From the NCBI GenBank assembly GCA_902559635.1, contig CACEIY010000004.1, positions 1 through 51,114 of the forward strand: a DNA stretch of 51,114 nucleotides, written 5' to 3'. Made by a program: the position numbers and the translations under genes. This document shows positions 1 to 7,225 of the stretch, in pieces; position 1 is the stretch's first letter; each line of letters begins with the position of its first letter. This DNA comes from an uncultured Pelagibacteraceae bacterium (GTDB lineage Bacteria; Pseudomonadota; Alphaproteobacteria; Pelagibacterales; Pelagibacteraceae). The notes below the pieces were generated by a model. It saw only the letters and a program-made list of their open reading frames with translations, was not told the DNA's origin and made no database searches.

Positions 1-58
1 ATAAAGAAACACATAATCCAAAAATTAAAGAATAGTAGCCTATCAAGCTCGATAACAT
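1..58 (-). CDS. ccmF: CcmF, heme lyase subunit (N-terminus only)
   Basis: Only the first 19 codons are in the window; the gene continues past the left edge. The ATG lies one base after the ccmE stop (TAA-T-ATG), and the visible peptide begins MLSSLIGYYSLIFGLCVSL, a hydrophobic first membrane helix as in CcmF. Family knowledge: CcmF is a large polytopic inner-membrane protein that works with CcmH/CcmI in attaching heme to apocytochrome c. The call rests mostly on its position directly after ccmC-ccmD-ccmE. Confidence 0.75.
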   Translation of the reverse strand, partial: MLSSLIGYYSLIFGLCVSL

Positions 59-59
59 A

Positions 60-479
60 TTATTTTTCCTTCAGAATTGCTTTAACTTCTGGAGGCATAT
101 AATTTTCATCATGTTTAGCTAAAATTTTTGTTGCCTCAAAAAAACTTCTATCTTTTAAATATCCTTCAGCAACAACTCCTTTTCCCTCAGAAAAAAGATT
201 GGGTACCACACCTGAATAAACAACATTAATTTCATTTTTAAAATCAGTTACAATAAAATTTATTTTCTCTGATGAAATTTCAATTGAATTTTTTTTTACC
301 ATTCCTCCTACTCTAATTTTTTTATCATTAAGTTCCTCTAATAATTGGATGTCTGAAGGTGATTTAAAATAAACAACATTTTCTTCTAATGATTTTAAAA
401 TTAGAAAAACTGATAATATTAAAGAAAATAATATAAGAATTACAAATAAAAATCTTAATTTAACTTTTCGACCATACAT
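60..479 (-). CDS. ccmE: CcmE, periplasmic heme chaperone
   Basis: 139 residues, normal for CcmE. A short basic N-terminus ([10 protein letters not shown]) is followed by one membrane helix at about 9-29, then a periplasmic beta-barrel (OB-fold) domain with VGGMVKK and the [18 protein letters not shown] block. The heme-attachment motif is present as H123-DEN-Y127 in the C-terminal tail, matching the family's HxxxY, in which the histidine binds heme covalently. CcmE receives heme from CcmC and passes it to CcmF. It lies in the leftward operon ccmC-ccmD-ccmE-ccmF, 10 bases after ccmD and 1 base before ccmF. Confidence 0.95.
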   Translation of the reverse strand: MYGRKVKLRFLFVILILFSLILSVFLILKSLEENVVYFKSPSDIQLLEELNDKKIRVGGMVKKNSIEISSEKINFIVTDFKNEINVVYSGVVPNLFSEGKGVVAEGYLKDRSFFEATKILAKHDENYMPPEVKAILKEK

Positions 480-489
480 GGTTTAAAAG

Positions 490-717
490 TTAAATATTAT
501 TAGTTCTAGATAAAATTTCTCTATTAATAATTTGTGATCTTGCAACTTCTGCTTTCTTAAAGTCTAGGGCCCCAAATTTAGATTCGAATTTCTTTTTTTC
601 TTTAACATAATGAATTTTAGTAACAAAATACAATGATGTAAAAGAAATAAGTGTAAATGCAAATGCAGACCAAACATATAGTCCATATCCATTCATATAA
701 ATAAATTCACTGATCAT
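490..717 (-). CDS. ccmD: CcmD, small membrane heme-export factor
   Basis: 75 residues with one membrane helix (about 8-32) and a charged, lysine-rich cytoplasmic tail. The start MISEFIYMNGYGLYVWSAF has the short loop before the helix and the GYGLYVWSAF signature typical of CcmD. It overlaps the ccmC stop by 4 bases (ATGA), implying translational coupling. Family knowledge: CcmD helps release holo-CcmE from the CcmABC complex. It is slightly longer than many CcmD proteins because of the tail. No ccmA or ccmB is seen here, so they must lie elsewhere. Confidence 0.88.
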   Translation of the reverse strand: MISEFIYMNGYGLYVWSAFAFTLISFTSLYFVTKIHYVKEKKKFESKFGALDFKKAEVARSQIINREILSRTNNI

Positions 718-1430
718 AATCTATCTAAGCCTTTATTTTTAATTTTTATCAGTTCTGTATTATATTTCATTAAAAAAATTAACAAAGAAAATAGCGCAAA
801 TGCCGCAGTCATTATCAATAATGGAAATAACATTGATGAATGAATTGAGGATTTTGATAGTACATTAATAGATGCAGGTTGGTGTAATGTGTTCCACCAT
901 TCAACCGAATATTTAATAATTGGAACATTGATGATGCCTATTAGAGTAATTATTGTTGTAATTTTTAAAACATAATCTTTATTCTCATAAATTCTCCAAG
1001 CAACTAAATACATAAAATAAAAGAGTGCCAGAATTAACATTGAAGTAATTCTAGCATCCCAAGCCCACCAAGTTCCCCAGGTAGGTTTTCCCCAAATAGA
1101 ACCTGTAACTAAAGCAACAATATTAAAAACCAAACCTGAAGGAGCAAAACTTTTTGCAATTAAAAAAAAATTTTTATTTTTAAAAATATATCCGCTTAAA
1201 GATAAAATTGTCATTGAAGTAAAAATTCCAAGAGTGATCCATGCTGAAGGGACATGAACATACATTATCCTTACTGAATGACTTTGCTTGTAATCTTCAG
1301 GTGAAAAAATTAATGCTTCAAGTAAACCTATTGAAATTACAATTATGAATAAAGCCATTACATATTTAGGAGCTTTAGACGTAATTAAAAAAATCTTATT
1401 GGGTTCAAGAAATTTAAATAAAAACTTCAT
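714..1430 (-). CDS. ccmC: CcmC, inner-membrane heme handling protein
   Basis: 238 residues with about six membrane helices. The tryptophan-rich heme motif WGTWWAWD sits at 118-125. The two histidines expected to coordinate heme are visible at H59 (YVHVPS) and H183 (TLHQPAS), close to their positions in characterised CcmC proteins. CcmC presents heme to CcmE in the periplasm. It is the first gene of the leftward ccm operon. The start codon has no Shine-Dalgarno sequence, and the preceding bases can form a stem that includes the AUG (see the leader feature), suggesting post-transcriptional control of the operon. Confidence 0.95.
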   Translation of the reverse strand: MKFLFKFLEPNKIFLITSKAPKYVMALFIIVISIGLLEALIFSPEDYKQSHSVRIMYVHVPSAWITLGIFTSMTILSLSGYIFKNKNFFLIAKSFAPSGLVFNIVALVTGSIWGKPTWGTWWAWDARITSMLILALFYFMYLVAWRIYENKDYVLKITTIITLIGIINVPIIKYSVEWWNTLHQPASINVLSKSSIHSSMLFPLLIMTAAFALFSLLIFLMKYNTELIKIKNKGLDRL

Positions 1431-1519
1431 TCTATTGATCTTTTATTATGAAAGAATTGTCTGATCAAGAATGTAGAGGGAGATAATGAAAGGAGTAAAA
1501 AAAAACACTCTTGACCAGA
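1428..1519 (-). promoter_or_regulatory. Candidate two-state RNA leader of ccmC
   Basis: On the minus-strand RNA three segments are related. A (1519-1505) is UCUGGUCAAGAGUGU, B (1474-1460) is ACAUUCUUGAUCAGA and C (1440-1428) is GAUCAAUAGAAUG, whose last three bases are the ccmC start codon. A pairs with B over 15 base pairs, 13 Watson-Crick and 2 G-U. B can instead pair with C over 11 base pairs with a 2-base bulge, burying the AUG. The A-B loop is 30 bases, pyrimidine-rich, and contains CUCCUUUC, like the 16S rRNA 3' end. The wobble pairs work only on this strand. A weak promoter, TAGACA-N17-TAAATT (1551 to 1523), would start transcription near segment A. The structure is read by eye and function is inferred. 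Confidence 0.55.
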
Positions 1520-1582
1520 TATAATTTAGATATAGCTAATGTGTATGTCTAAGTTTTGAGCTAATTGTGTTTAAATAATGAT

Positions 1583-1903
1583 CTAATTTGAAGGCTTAAA
1601 ATAACTAGAGCCTTTTTTGCCTGAAAAAATTTCCTCAATTAAAGGATGCTTTATTGGCTCATCAGAATCATCAATTAATAGGTTTTGTTCAGAAACATAA
1701 GCCTCATATGTAATTTCTTCATTTTCAGCCAACAAATGATAAAATGGTTGATCTTTTTTTGGTCTAACATTTTTAGGGATTGATTGGTACCATTCCTCAG
1801 AATTATTAAATTCAAAATCAACGTCATAAATCACACCCCTAAATTCAAAGTGTTTATGTTTTACTATATCTCCAATTGAAAATTTAGCTTTTTGAATTGC
1901 CAT
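1583..1903 (-). CDS. hspQ: HspQ/YccV-like heat-shock and hemimethylated-DNA-binding family protein
   Basis: 106 residues matching the HspQ (YccV) fold from AKFSIGDIVKHKHFEFRGVI through DQPFYHLL and EAYVSEQNLL. The family's small beta-barrel is reported to bind hemimethylated DNA and, in enterobacteria, to act as a specificity factor for Lon protease. The gene stands alone leftward, upstream of the ccmC leader and divergent from yciB across an 88-base spacer. I see no convincing heat-shock promoter there. A short C-terminal extension (about 88-106) carries IEEIFSGKKGSSYFKPSN. Confidence 0.85.
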   Translation of the reverse strand: MAIQKAKFSIGDIVKHKHFEFRGVIYDVDFEFNNSEEWYQSIPKNVRPKKDQPFYHLLAENEEITYEAYVSEQNLLIDDSDEPIKHPLIEEIFSGKKGSSYFKPSN

Positions 1904-1991
1904 TAAGTTTAGTATGGGTATTTAAATATAAAAATCAATAACAAAAATATAAAGTTTTTATGAAAATCTTAATTGTGGTAATATCATTACA

Positions 1992-2543
1992 GTGAACAAA
2001 TCGTTTTTAAAATTTCTCACAGATTTTGGCCCATTAGTAATTTTTTTTTACTTCTACTACGATAGTGGAAAAGATTTAAAGATTGCAATTCCTCCCTTTA
2101 TAATTGCGACAATTATTTCATTAGCAATAATATGGTTTTTAGAGAAAAAAGTTCCAAAAGTCCCTTTGTTAGGTGGAATTTTAATTACTTTTTTTGGAGG
2201 ATTAACAATTTATTTTGATAACCCAGTTTTTATTTATATTAAACCAACAATCATAAATATTTTATTTGGTTTAGCCCTGATATTTGGAAAATATTTTACC
2301 CATGAACCAGTTCTAAAAAAATTAATGGGAAAATCAGTTTCTTTAACAAATGAAGGTTGGGAAATATTAAACAAAAGATGGGTATATTTTTTCTTTGGAT
2401 TAGCAGTATTAAATGAATTAGTATGGAGAACACAATCTGAAGAGTTTTGGGTAAATTTTAAAGTATGGGGTTTATTACCTATTACTTTTATTTTCGCAGC
2501 TTTCCAAATTGGAATAATGAATAAATATAAAACTAATGAATAA
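1992..2543 (+). CDS. yciB: YciB/IspZ inner-membrane septation protein
   Basis: 183 residues, about five membrane helices. The N-terminus MNKSFLKFLTDFGPLVIFF is the YciB/intracellular septation protein A signature, and NKRWVYFFFGLAVLNELVWR is the second conserved block. A GTG start is chosen because it places the FLKFLTDFGP motif at the family position. YciB proteins affect cell-envelope synthesis and septation. The stop overlaps the following DUF2794 gene by 8 bases, so the two are probably co-translated. Confidence 0.9.
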   Translation: MNKSFLKFLTDFGPLVIFFYFYYDSGKDLKIAIPPFIIATIISLAIIWFLEKKVPKVPLLGGILITFFGGLTIYFDNPVFIYIKPTIINILFGLALIFGKYFTHEPVLKKLMGKSVSLTNEGWEILNKRWVYFFFGLAVLNELVWRTQSEEFWVNFKVWGLLPITFIFAAFQIGIMNKYKTNE

Positions 2544-2883
2544 TAACTTACGATTAGTAATAAATAATGTTAATGACAAAAAATTAGAAGATAAACATTT
2601 TTTTGAAAAAGATGAATTAAAAATTATCTTAGATCTATATGCAAAAATGGTGTCGGAAGGTTCCTGGAAAGATTATGGACTCAACATATCCAGTAAGCAG
2701 GTAGGTTTTAGTGTCTTTAAAAATGCAGCTGAAAATGCACTTTATAAAATATGTAAAAATTTTAAACCAAAGAATAAAAACCTTAAATATTTAATAGCTG
2801 ATACTAATGGAAAAGTATTAAAGAACTCTTTTGATCTAAATATACTTTTAAAAAATACTAATTGGAAAAAACTGCAAAAATAA
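2536..2883 (+). CDS. DUF2794 family protein
   Basis: 115 residues. The central block FEKDELKIILDLYAKMVSEG followed by WKDYG and VGFSVFKNAAENALYKI matches DUF2794, a family of unknown function found almost only in Alphaproteobacteria. No signal peptide or membrane segment is seen, so it is probably cytoplasmic. It overlaps the end of yciB by 8 bases. The family supports the taxonomic assignment but gives no reaction. Confidence 0.85.
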   Translation: MNNNLRLVINNVNDKKLEDKHFFEKDELKIILDLYAKMVSEGSWKDYGLNISSKQVGFSVFKNAAENALYKICKNFKPKNKNLKYLIADTNGKVLKNSFDLNILLKNTNWKKLQK

Positions 2884-2885
2884 AA

Positions 2886-3647
2886 TTATCTTCTTTGACC
2901 AAAAAGTCTAAGAAGCATAATAAACAAGTTAATGAAATCCAAATAAAGAGTTAAAGCTCCCATCACAGCTTTTTTCCCAATTAACTCACCCGTATCACTA
3001 GCAGAATACATATTCTTAATTTTTTGAGTGTCATAGGCAGTTAGTCCAACAAAAATTAAAACTCCTAAAACAGAAATAATCCAATACATCGGTCCTGAAT
3101 TTAAAAAAATATTCACTATAGATGCAATAATAATTCCTACTAAGCCCATCATTAAAAATGAACCTAATTTTGTTAAATCTCTTTTAGTCGTATAACCATA
3201 AATACTCATCGCACCAAATGTTGCTGATGTTATAAAAAATACCCTTGCGATGCTTGTAGAAGTATAAACCATTAATATCCAAGAAAGAGATAAACCCATT
3301 AAAGCAGCAAAAATCCAAAATACAGTTTGTGCTTTTGATGCACTCATTTTATTTATTCCAAAACTCATATAAAAAACTATTCCAAGAGGAGCCAACATCA
3401 CTAACCATTTCCATCCAGAGAAGAAAATTGTATTACCAAAAGAAGTCAAACCCACGATCGCCCCAGAAGAATCTGTGACTGCTGATAATTTGAAAGATAT
3501 TAAAGCTATTATACCAGTTAGCAAAATTCCTGTGGCCATATAGTTATAAACTTTTAGCATGTAGGCTCTTAAGCCTTCATCCATAACTACTGCTGATTGT
3601 TGAGCTTCTTTTGCTCTTCCAAGAATTCCTTTTTTATCAAATTCCAT
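2886..3647 (-). CDS. Bax inhibitor-1/YccA family membrane protein
   Basis: 253 residues with seven predicted membrane helices, typical of BI-1/YbhL/YccA proteins. Supporting segments are GLRAYMLKVYNYMATGILLT near the N-terminus, FGAMSIYGYTTKRDLTKLGS in the middle and GLTAYDTQKIK in the last third, which carries the aspartate of the proposed pH-sensing pair. The family is thought to act as a calcium leak or membrane-quality factor. It is convergent with DUF2794, 2 bases apart, and divergent from the aldo/keto reductase. Confidence 0.9.
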   Translation of the reverse strand: MEFDKKGILGRAKEAQQSAVVMDEGLRAYMLKVYNYMATGILLTGIIALISFKLSAVTDSSGAIVGLTSFGNTIFFSGWKWLVMLAPLGIVFYMSFGINKMSASKAQTVFWIFAALMGLSLSWILMVYTSTSIARVFFITSATFGAMSIYGYTTKRDLTKLGSFLMMGLVGIIIASIVNIFLNSGPMYWIISVLGVLIFVGLTAYDTQKIKNMYSASDTGELIGKKAVMGALTLYLDFINLFIMLLRLFGQRR

Positions 3648-3728
3648 AATGAGTGAAATATATAGTCTTTTACTAATTATTCAAGATACCTTAAAAGATT
3701 ATTAAAAAATTAACACAATAAAATCTTT

Positions 3729-4765
3729 ATGAACTACCAAAAATTAGGAAATACTAATCTTGACGTGAGTACAATTTGTCTCGGTACTATGACATGGGGC
3801 GAACAAAATAGTCAAGAAGAAGGTTTTGAACAAATGAATTATGCTTTAGATCATGGAGTAAATTTTTGGGATACTGCTGAATTATATGCTATTCCCCCAA
3901 AGCAAGAAACATTTGGCCACACGGAGATTATTATAGGTAATTGGTTTAAAAAACAAAAAAGAGAGACAAAGTAATTCTTGCAACCAAAGTTTCTGGTCCA
4001 GCTAGAGAATATATTAGAGGAGGAGGAAATAATTATACTTTAGATAAAATGACAGAAGCTTTGAATGGAAGTCTTAAAAGATTAAAAACTGATTATATAG
4101 ATTTATATCAACTACATTGGCCAGAAAGAAATACAAATATGTTTGGAAGACTTGGTTACGAACATGCTGAAAATAAAGAATGGAACCAATTTGAAAATAT
4201 TTTAGAACATTTAGATAAATTCATTAAAGAAGGAAAAATTAGATACATCGGTTTGTCTAATGAAACTCCTTGGGGAGTTACAAAATGTTTAGAGTTAGCT
4301 AAAAATAAAAAATTAGCTAGAATGATGTCTGTTCAAAACCCTTACAGTTTATTAAATAGAACTTATGAAGTTGGATTAGCAGAAATTTCAATTAGAGAAA
4401 AAATAGGATTACTGGCTTACTCTCCTCTAGCAAGTGGTTTCTTGACTGGAAAGTATAGAAATAATCAACTTCCAAAAAACTCCAGATTAGAGAGAGATGG
4501 TGAATTTTGGACTAGATATAACAAACCAAATACTTCAAAAGCTGTAGATGCATATTTTGAAATATCAAAAAAACATAACCTAAATTTTGCTCAGATGTCA
4601 CTTAAATTTTGTGAAATCCAACCCTTTATTACATCAGTGATTATTGGCGCAACTAAAATGGATCAGTTGAAAACTGATATAGAAAGTGTAAATATAAAAT
4701 TAAGTAAAGAAGTTATAAAAGAAATTAACGAGGTTCAAAAAGTTTATCCAAACCCATGTCCATGA
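3729..4765 (+). pseudogene. Tas-like aldo/keto reductase, split by a one-base frameshift
   Basis: The first part encodes MNYQKLGNTNLDVSTICLGT, TMTWGEQNS and the catalytic-tyrosine motif DTAELY, then stops at TAA after WFKKQKRETK (stop at 3972-3974). The homologous protein resumes in another frame with DKVILATKVSG and runs through DYIDLYQLHWPERNTNMFG and YSPLASGFLTGKY to 4765. Adding one A to the A6 run at 3955-3960 restores one continuous frame of about 346 residues (KKQKKRDKVILATK), the normal length for Tas-like NADPH-dependent reductases. This is either a sequencing or assembly error, a slippage site or a real inactivation. Its end overlaps the ialB start by 10 bases. Confidence 0.85.
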
Positions 4766-5268
4766 TTAAAAAAAAATTAGCAGTATTTTTTATTTTAATA
4801 CTATTTACTTTATTTCCTTCTAAAGCTGCGGAATTAAAAGAAATTGGAAAATTTAAAGATTGGCAAACTATGGTTCTAGTTGAACCAACTGGAACAGTTT
4901 GTTTTGCACAATCATCACCTGTTTTACAAGCTCCAAAATCAAACAAAAGAGAGGCAAAATTATTTGTAACGTTTAGACCAAGTGAAAAAATTACAGATGA
5001 AATTAGTGCAAGTCCGGGATATGAATTTAACAAAAACAATTCCGTAACTGCGATTTCTGGGAAGAAAAAAATTAAATTTGATATTATTCAGCAAGGCTTT
5101 GCATGGATTGCAGATAATAAAATTGAAAAAAAAATGATTAAAGTCATGAAAAAAGGATCAAGACTAATGATTACTGGATATAATCAAAAAGGTTCACAAA
5201 CTATTGATCACTACTCGCTTCTCGGGTTTACTAAAGCATATAATGCTGCAAAGTCAGCTTGCAGCTAG
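4756..5268 (+). CDS. Invasion-associated locus B (IalB) family periplasmic protein
   Basis: 170 residues. A signal peptide is evident: MIKKKLAVFFILILFTLFPS then KAAE, cleavage probably after the alanines near residue 25. The mature domain has the IalB pattern: KFKDWQTMV, a cysteine in TVCFAQSSP, VTFRPSEKITDE, AWIADN and HYSLLGFTKAYNAAKSAC. The two cysteines could form a disulfide. The family is named from Bartonella but is common in free-living Alphaproteobacteria, where its role is unknown. Translation could also start at the third codon, also a methionine, just after the overlap with the preceding reductase gene. Confidence 0.85.
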   Translation: MSMIKKKLAVFFILILFTLFPSKAAELKEIGKFKDWQTMVLVEPTGTVCFAQSSPVLQAPKSNKREAKLFVTFRPSEKITDEISASPGYEFNKNNSVTAISGKKKIKFDIIQQGFAWIADNKIEKKMIKVMKKGSRLMITGYNQKGSQTIDHYSLLGFTKAYNAAKSACS

Positions 5269-5271
5269 TTA

Positions 5272-6456
5272 ATGAAACCAAAAAAAAAAATTGTCCTTGC
5301 CTATTCTGGAGGATTAGACACATCAGTAATTTTGAAATGGCTTCAAAAAAATTATAATGCTGAAATAATTTGTTATACTGCTGATATTGGACAAGAAATA
5401 GATAGAAAAAAAATTTATAAAAATGCCAAAAAATTTGGTGTTAAAAACATTATTATTCAAAATCTTAAAGACGAATTCGTGAAAAATTATATTTATCCAA
5501 TGATAAGAGGTCACGCAGTTTATGAAGGTGTTTATTTATTAGGTACTTCAATAGCAAGACCTCTTATTGCAAAAGATCAAATAAAAGTAGCAAAAAAATT
5601 TAAAGCATATGCAGTTGCTCATGGAGCGACAGGTAAGGGTAATGACCAAGTAAGATTTGAATTAGGCTATCATTATTTTGGACCTAAAATAAAAATTATT
5701 GCGCCATGGAGAATTTGGAAATTAAAATCAAGAACAGACCTCATAAATTATGCAAAAAAAAATGGTGTACCTATTCCAAAAGATAAAAAAGGTGCTGCCC
5801 CCTTTTCAATTGACGACAATCTATTTCATACATCAACAGAAGGAAAAATTTTAGAAAATCCCAAGAATAATGCTCCCGAATTTATATTCCAAAGAACTAC
5901 TTCGCCTGAAAAAGCACCTAATAAATCAAGTTTTGTAACGATTAATTTTAAAAATGGTGATCCATTTGCTATTAATGGAAAAAAATTATCTCCATCAAAA
6001 TTATTAAAAAAACTTAACCAACTTGCAAGCAAAAATGGAATAGGAAGAGTTGATTTAGTTGAAAACAGATTTATTGGAATAAAATCTAGAGGAGTATATG
6101 AAACACCAGGAGGGACTTTACTGATTCATGCCCATAGAGCCATGGAGTCTGTAACTCTAGATAAAGAAACTATGCATAAAAAATATGAGATCATGCCAAA
6201 ATATGCTGAACTAATTTATAATGGTTATTGGTTTTCTAAATCAAGATTTAAGCTTCAAAAAATTGTAGATAAAAAAAGATATAAAGTAAATGGATCTATT
6301 AAACTCAAACTTTATAAAGGTAATATTACCATTTTATCTAGAATGACTAAAAGTAATGCCTATTCAATGAAAAAGGTATCTTTTGAAGAAAACAAATATT
6401 TCAACAAACATTATGTTGAAAAATTTATAAATTTTCACAAGAAAAAATTAAAATAA
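5272..6456 (+). CDS. argG: Argininosuccinate synthase
   Basis: 394 residues, full length. The ATP pyrophosphatase P-loop is AYSGGLDTSVILKWL at about 10-24. Other expected blocks are GNDQVRFE, APWRIWKLKSR, FSIDDNLFHTSTEG and the C-terminal ESVTLDKE. The enzyme joins citrulline and aspartate at the cost of ATP, the penultimate step of arginine synthesis. The start is 3 bases after the ialB stop. No argH is adjacent in this window. Confidence 0.97.
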   Translation: MKPKKKIVLAYSGGLDTSVILKWLQKNYNAEIICYTADIGQEIDRKKIYKNAKKFGVKNIIIQNLKDEFVKNYIYPMIRGHAVYEGVYLLGTSIARPLIAKDQIKVAKKFKAYAVAHGATGKGNDQVRFELGYHYFGPKIKIIAPWRIWKLKSRTDLINYAKKNGVPIPKDKKGAAPFSIDDNLFHTSTEGKILENPKNNAPEFIFQRTTSPEKAPNKSSFVTINFKNGDPFAINGKKLSPSKLLKKLNQLASKNGIGRVDLVENRFIGIKSRGVYETPGGTLLIHAHRAMESVTLDKETMHKKYEIMPKYAELIYNGYWFSKSRFKLQKIVDKKRYKVNGSIKLKLYKGNITILSRMTKSNAYSMKKVSFEENKYFNKHYVEKFINFHKKKLK

Positions 6457-6464
6457 TTAAAAAA

Positions 6465-6743
6465 TTATTCTTTTGCTTTTTTTTTAGCTATTTCCCTCGG
6501 ATCTGGAATCCTACCAAAAGAAAACTGTATTGTTCTTATTAAGACCCATCCTAAGGCCATAGTTGACAATATATAATATATAAATGTCAATGAATCACTT
6601 TTTGCAAAATCTTCTAGATCTGCTCCAAAATAAATTATGTTCCAAAATAGAAAAAAGAATATTTCGTAAATAATTATAACTTTGAACATTTTGTAGATGC
6701 TAACTATATTGATTTGGAATTTATTCAAATTTTTGATATTCAT
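6465..6743 (-). CDS. Hypothetical small membrane protein
   Basis: Up to 92 residues; I do not recognise the family. There are two membrane helices, around 21-42 and 53-72, and a basic C-terminus (GRIPDPREIAKKKAKE) that should be cytoplasmic. An internal methionine at codon 18 (MFKVIIIYEIFFFLF) is an equally plausible start and would give about 75 residues. It is convergent with argG and divergent from psiE. A 12-base perfect inverted repeat begins at its first-ATG start codon. Confidence 0.6.
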   Translation of the reverse strand: MNIKNLNKFQINIVSIYKMFKVIIIYEIFFFLFWNIIYFGADLEDFAKSDSLTFIYYILSTMALGWVLIRTIQFSFGRIPDPREIAKKKAKE

Positions 6744-6792
6744 TTTTTGTCGCAGTAAATGATTGTAGGGTATTTTTAATCTGCGACAAAAA
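6744..6792. promoter_or_regulatory. Perfect 12-bp inverted repeat in a divergent promoter region
   Basis: TTTTTGTCGCAG (6744-6755) and CTGCGACAAAAA (6781-6792) are exact reverse complements separated by 25 bases, in the gap between the leftward membrane-protein gene and rightward psiE. GC-containing symmetric arms are unusual in DNA this AT-rich. A further GACAAA half-site follows at 6794-6799. It could be a pair of operator half-sites or a stem in a transcript. psiE family genes can belong to the phosphate regulon, but spacing does not fit the 11-bp direct repeats of a PhoB box, so no regulator is assigned. Confidence 0.5.
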
Positions 6793-6838
6793 TGACAAAG
6801 AATGAGAGTAAATTATAAAATACTCATAATTTAGTAGT

Positions 6839-7219
6839 ATGGAAAATATAACTAAAAAACTTCAGCTAGTTTTACTATCAATAATTCTTTTAAGTACGGT
6901 GATAGCTGTAGGAATAGAAATAAAAACAATGTTAATTAATCAATCAGTTACCTTAGCTGACTTGTTATTAATGTTTCTATACTTAGAGGTGATGGCTATG
7001 GTAAGAATTTTTTGGGCTCAACAATCAATAAGTATAACTTTACCTCTTTTAATTGCGATTACTGCTTTAGCTCGATTTATTATATTACAAGGAAAAGAAA
7101 TGGATCCAGCAGCATTAGTTTATGAAGCTATTGCTATAGTTTTAATTGCAGCTGCAATAGTAATTTTAAGACTAAGACACAGCGACAAATTGGGTCTCAA
7201 GAAAAAAAAATCAAAATAA
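6839..7219 (+). CDS. psiE: PsiE family membrane protein
   Basis: 126 residues with four hydrophobic segments (about 9-28, 38-57, 64-84 and 91-113). The pattern LLLMFLYLEVMAMVRIFW and ILQGKEMDPAALVYEA fits the phosphate-starvation-inducible PsiE family, whose molecular role is unknown. A basic tail (GLKKKKSK) ends the protein. The stop is 6 bases before the photolyase-like gene, so the two probably share a transcript. Confidence 0.8.
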   Translation: MENITKKLQLVLLSIILLSTVIAVGIEIKTMLINQSVTLADLLLMFLYLEVMAMVRIFWAQQSISITLPLLIAITALARFIILQGKEMDPAALVYEAIAIVLIAAAIVILRLRHSDKLGLKKKKSK

Positions 7220-7225
7220 ATTAAT

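Noticed and set aside
1957-1995. An 11-codon open frame (MKILIVVISLQ) ending over the yciB GTG start
   Set aside because: Too short, no ribosome binding site and the yciB GTG start gives the correct family N-terminus. I could not separate it from chance in AT-rich DNA.
4725-5039. Open frame opposite ialB and other opposite-strand frames inside argG, folD, aroE, hslU and similar
   Set aside because: They lie inside strongly recognised genes and show no family motifs, so they are shadows of the real reading frames.
6781-6799. PhoB box upstream of psiE
   Set aside because: The GACA half-sites are 9 bases apart instead of 11 and oriented with the inverted repeat, so the match is poor.
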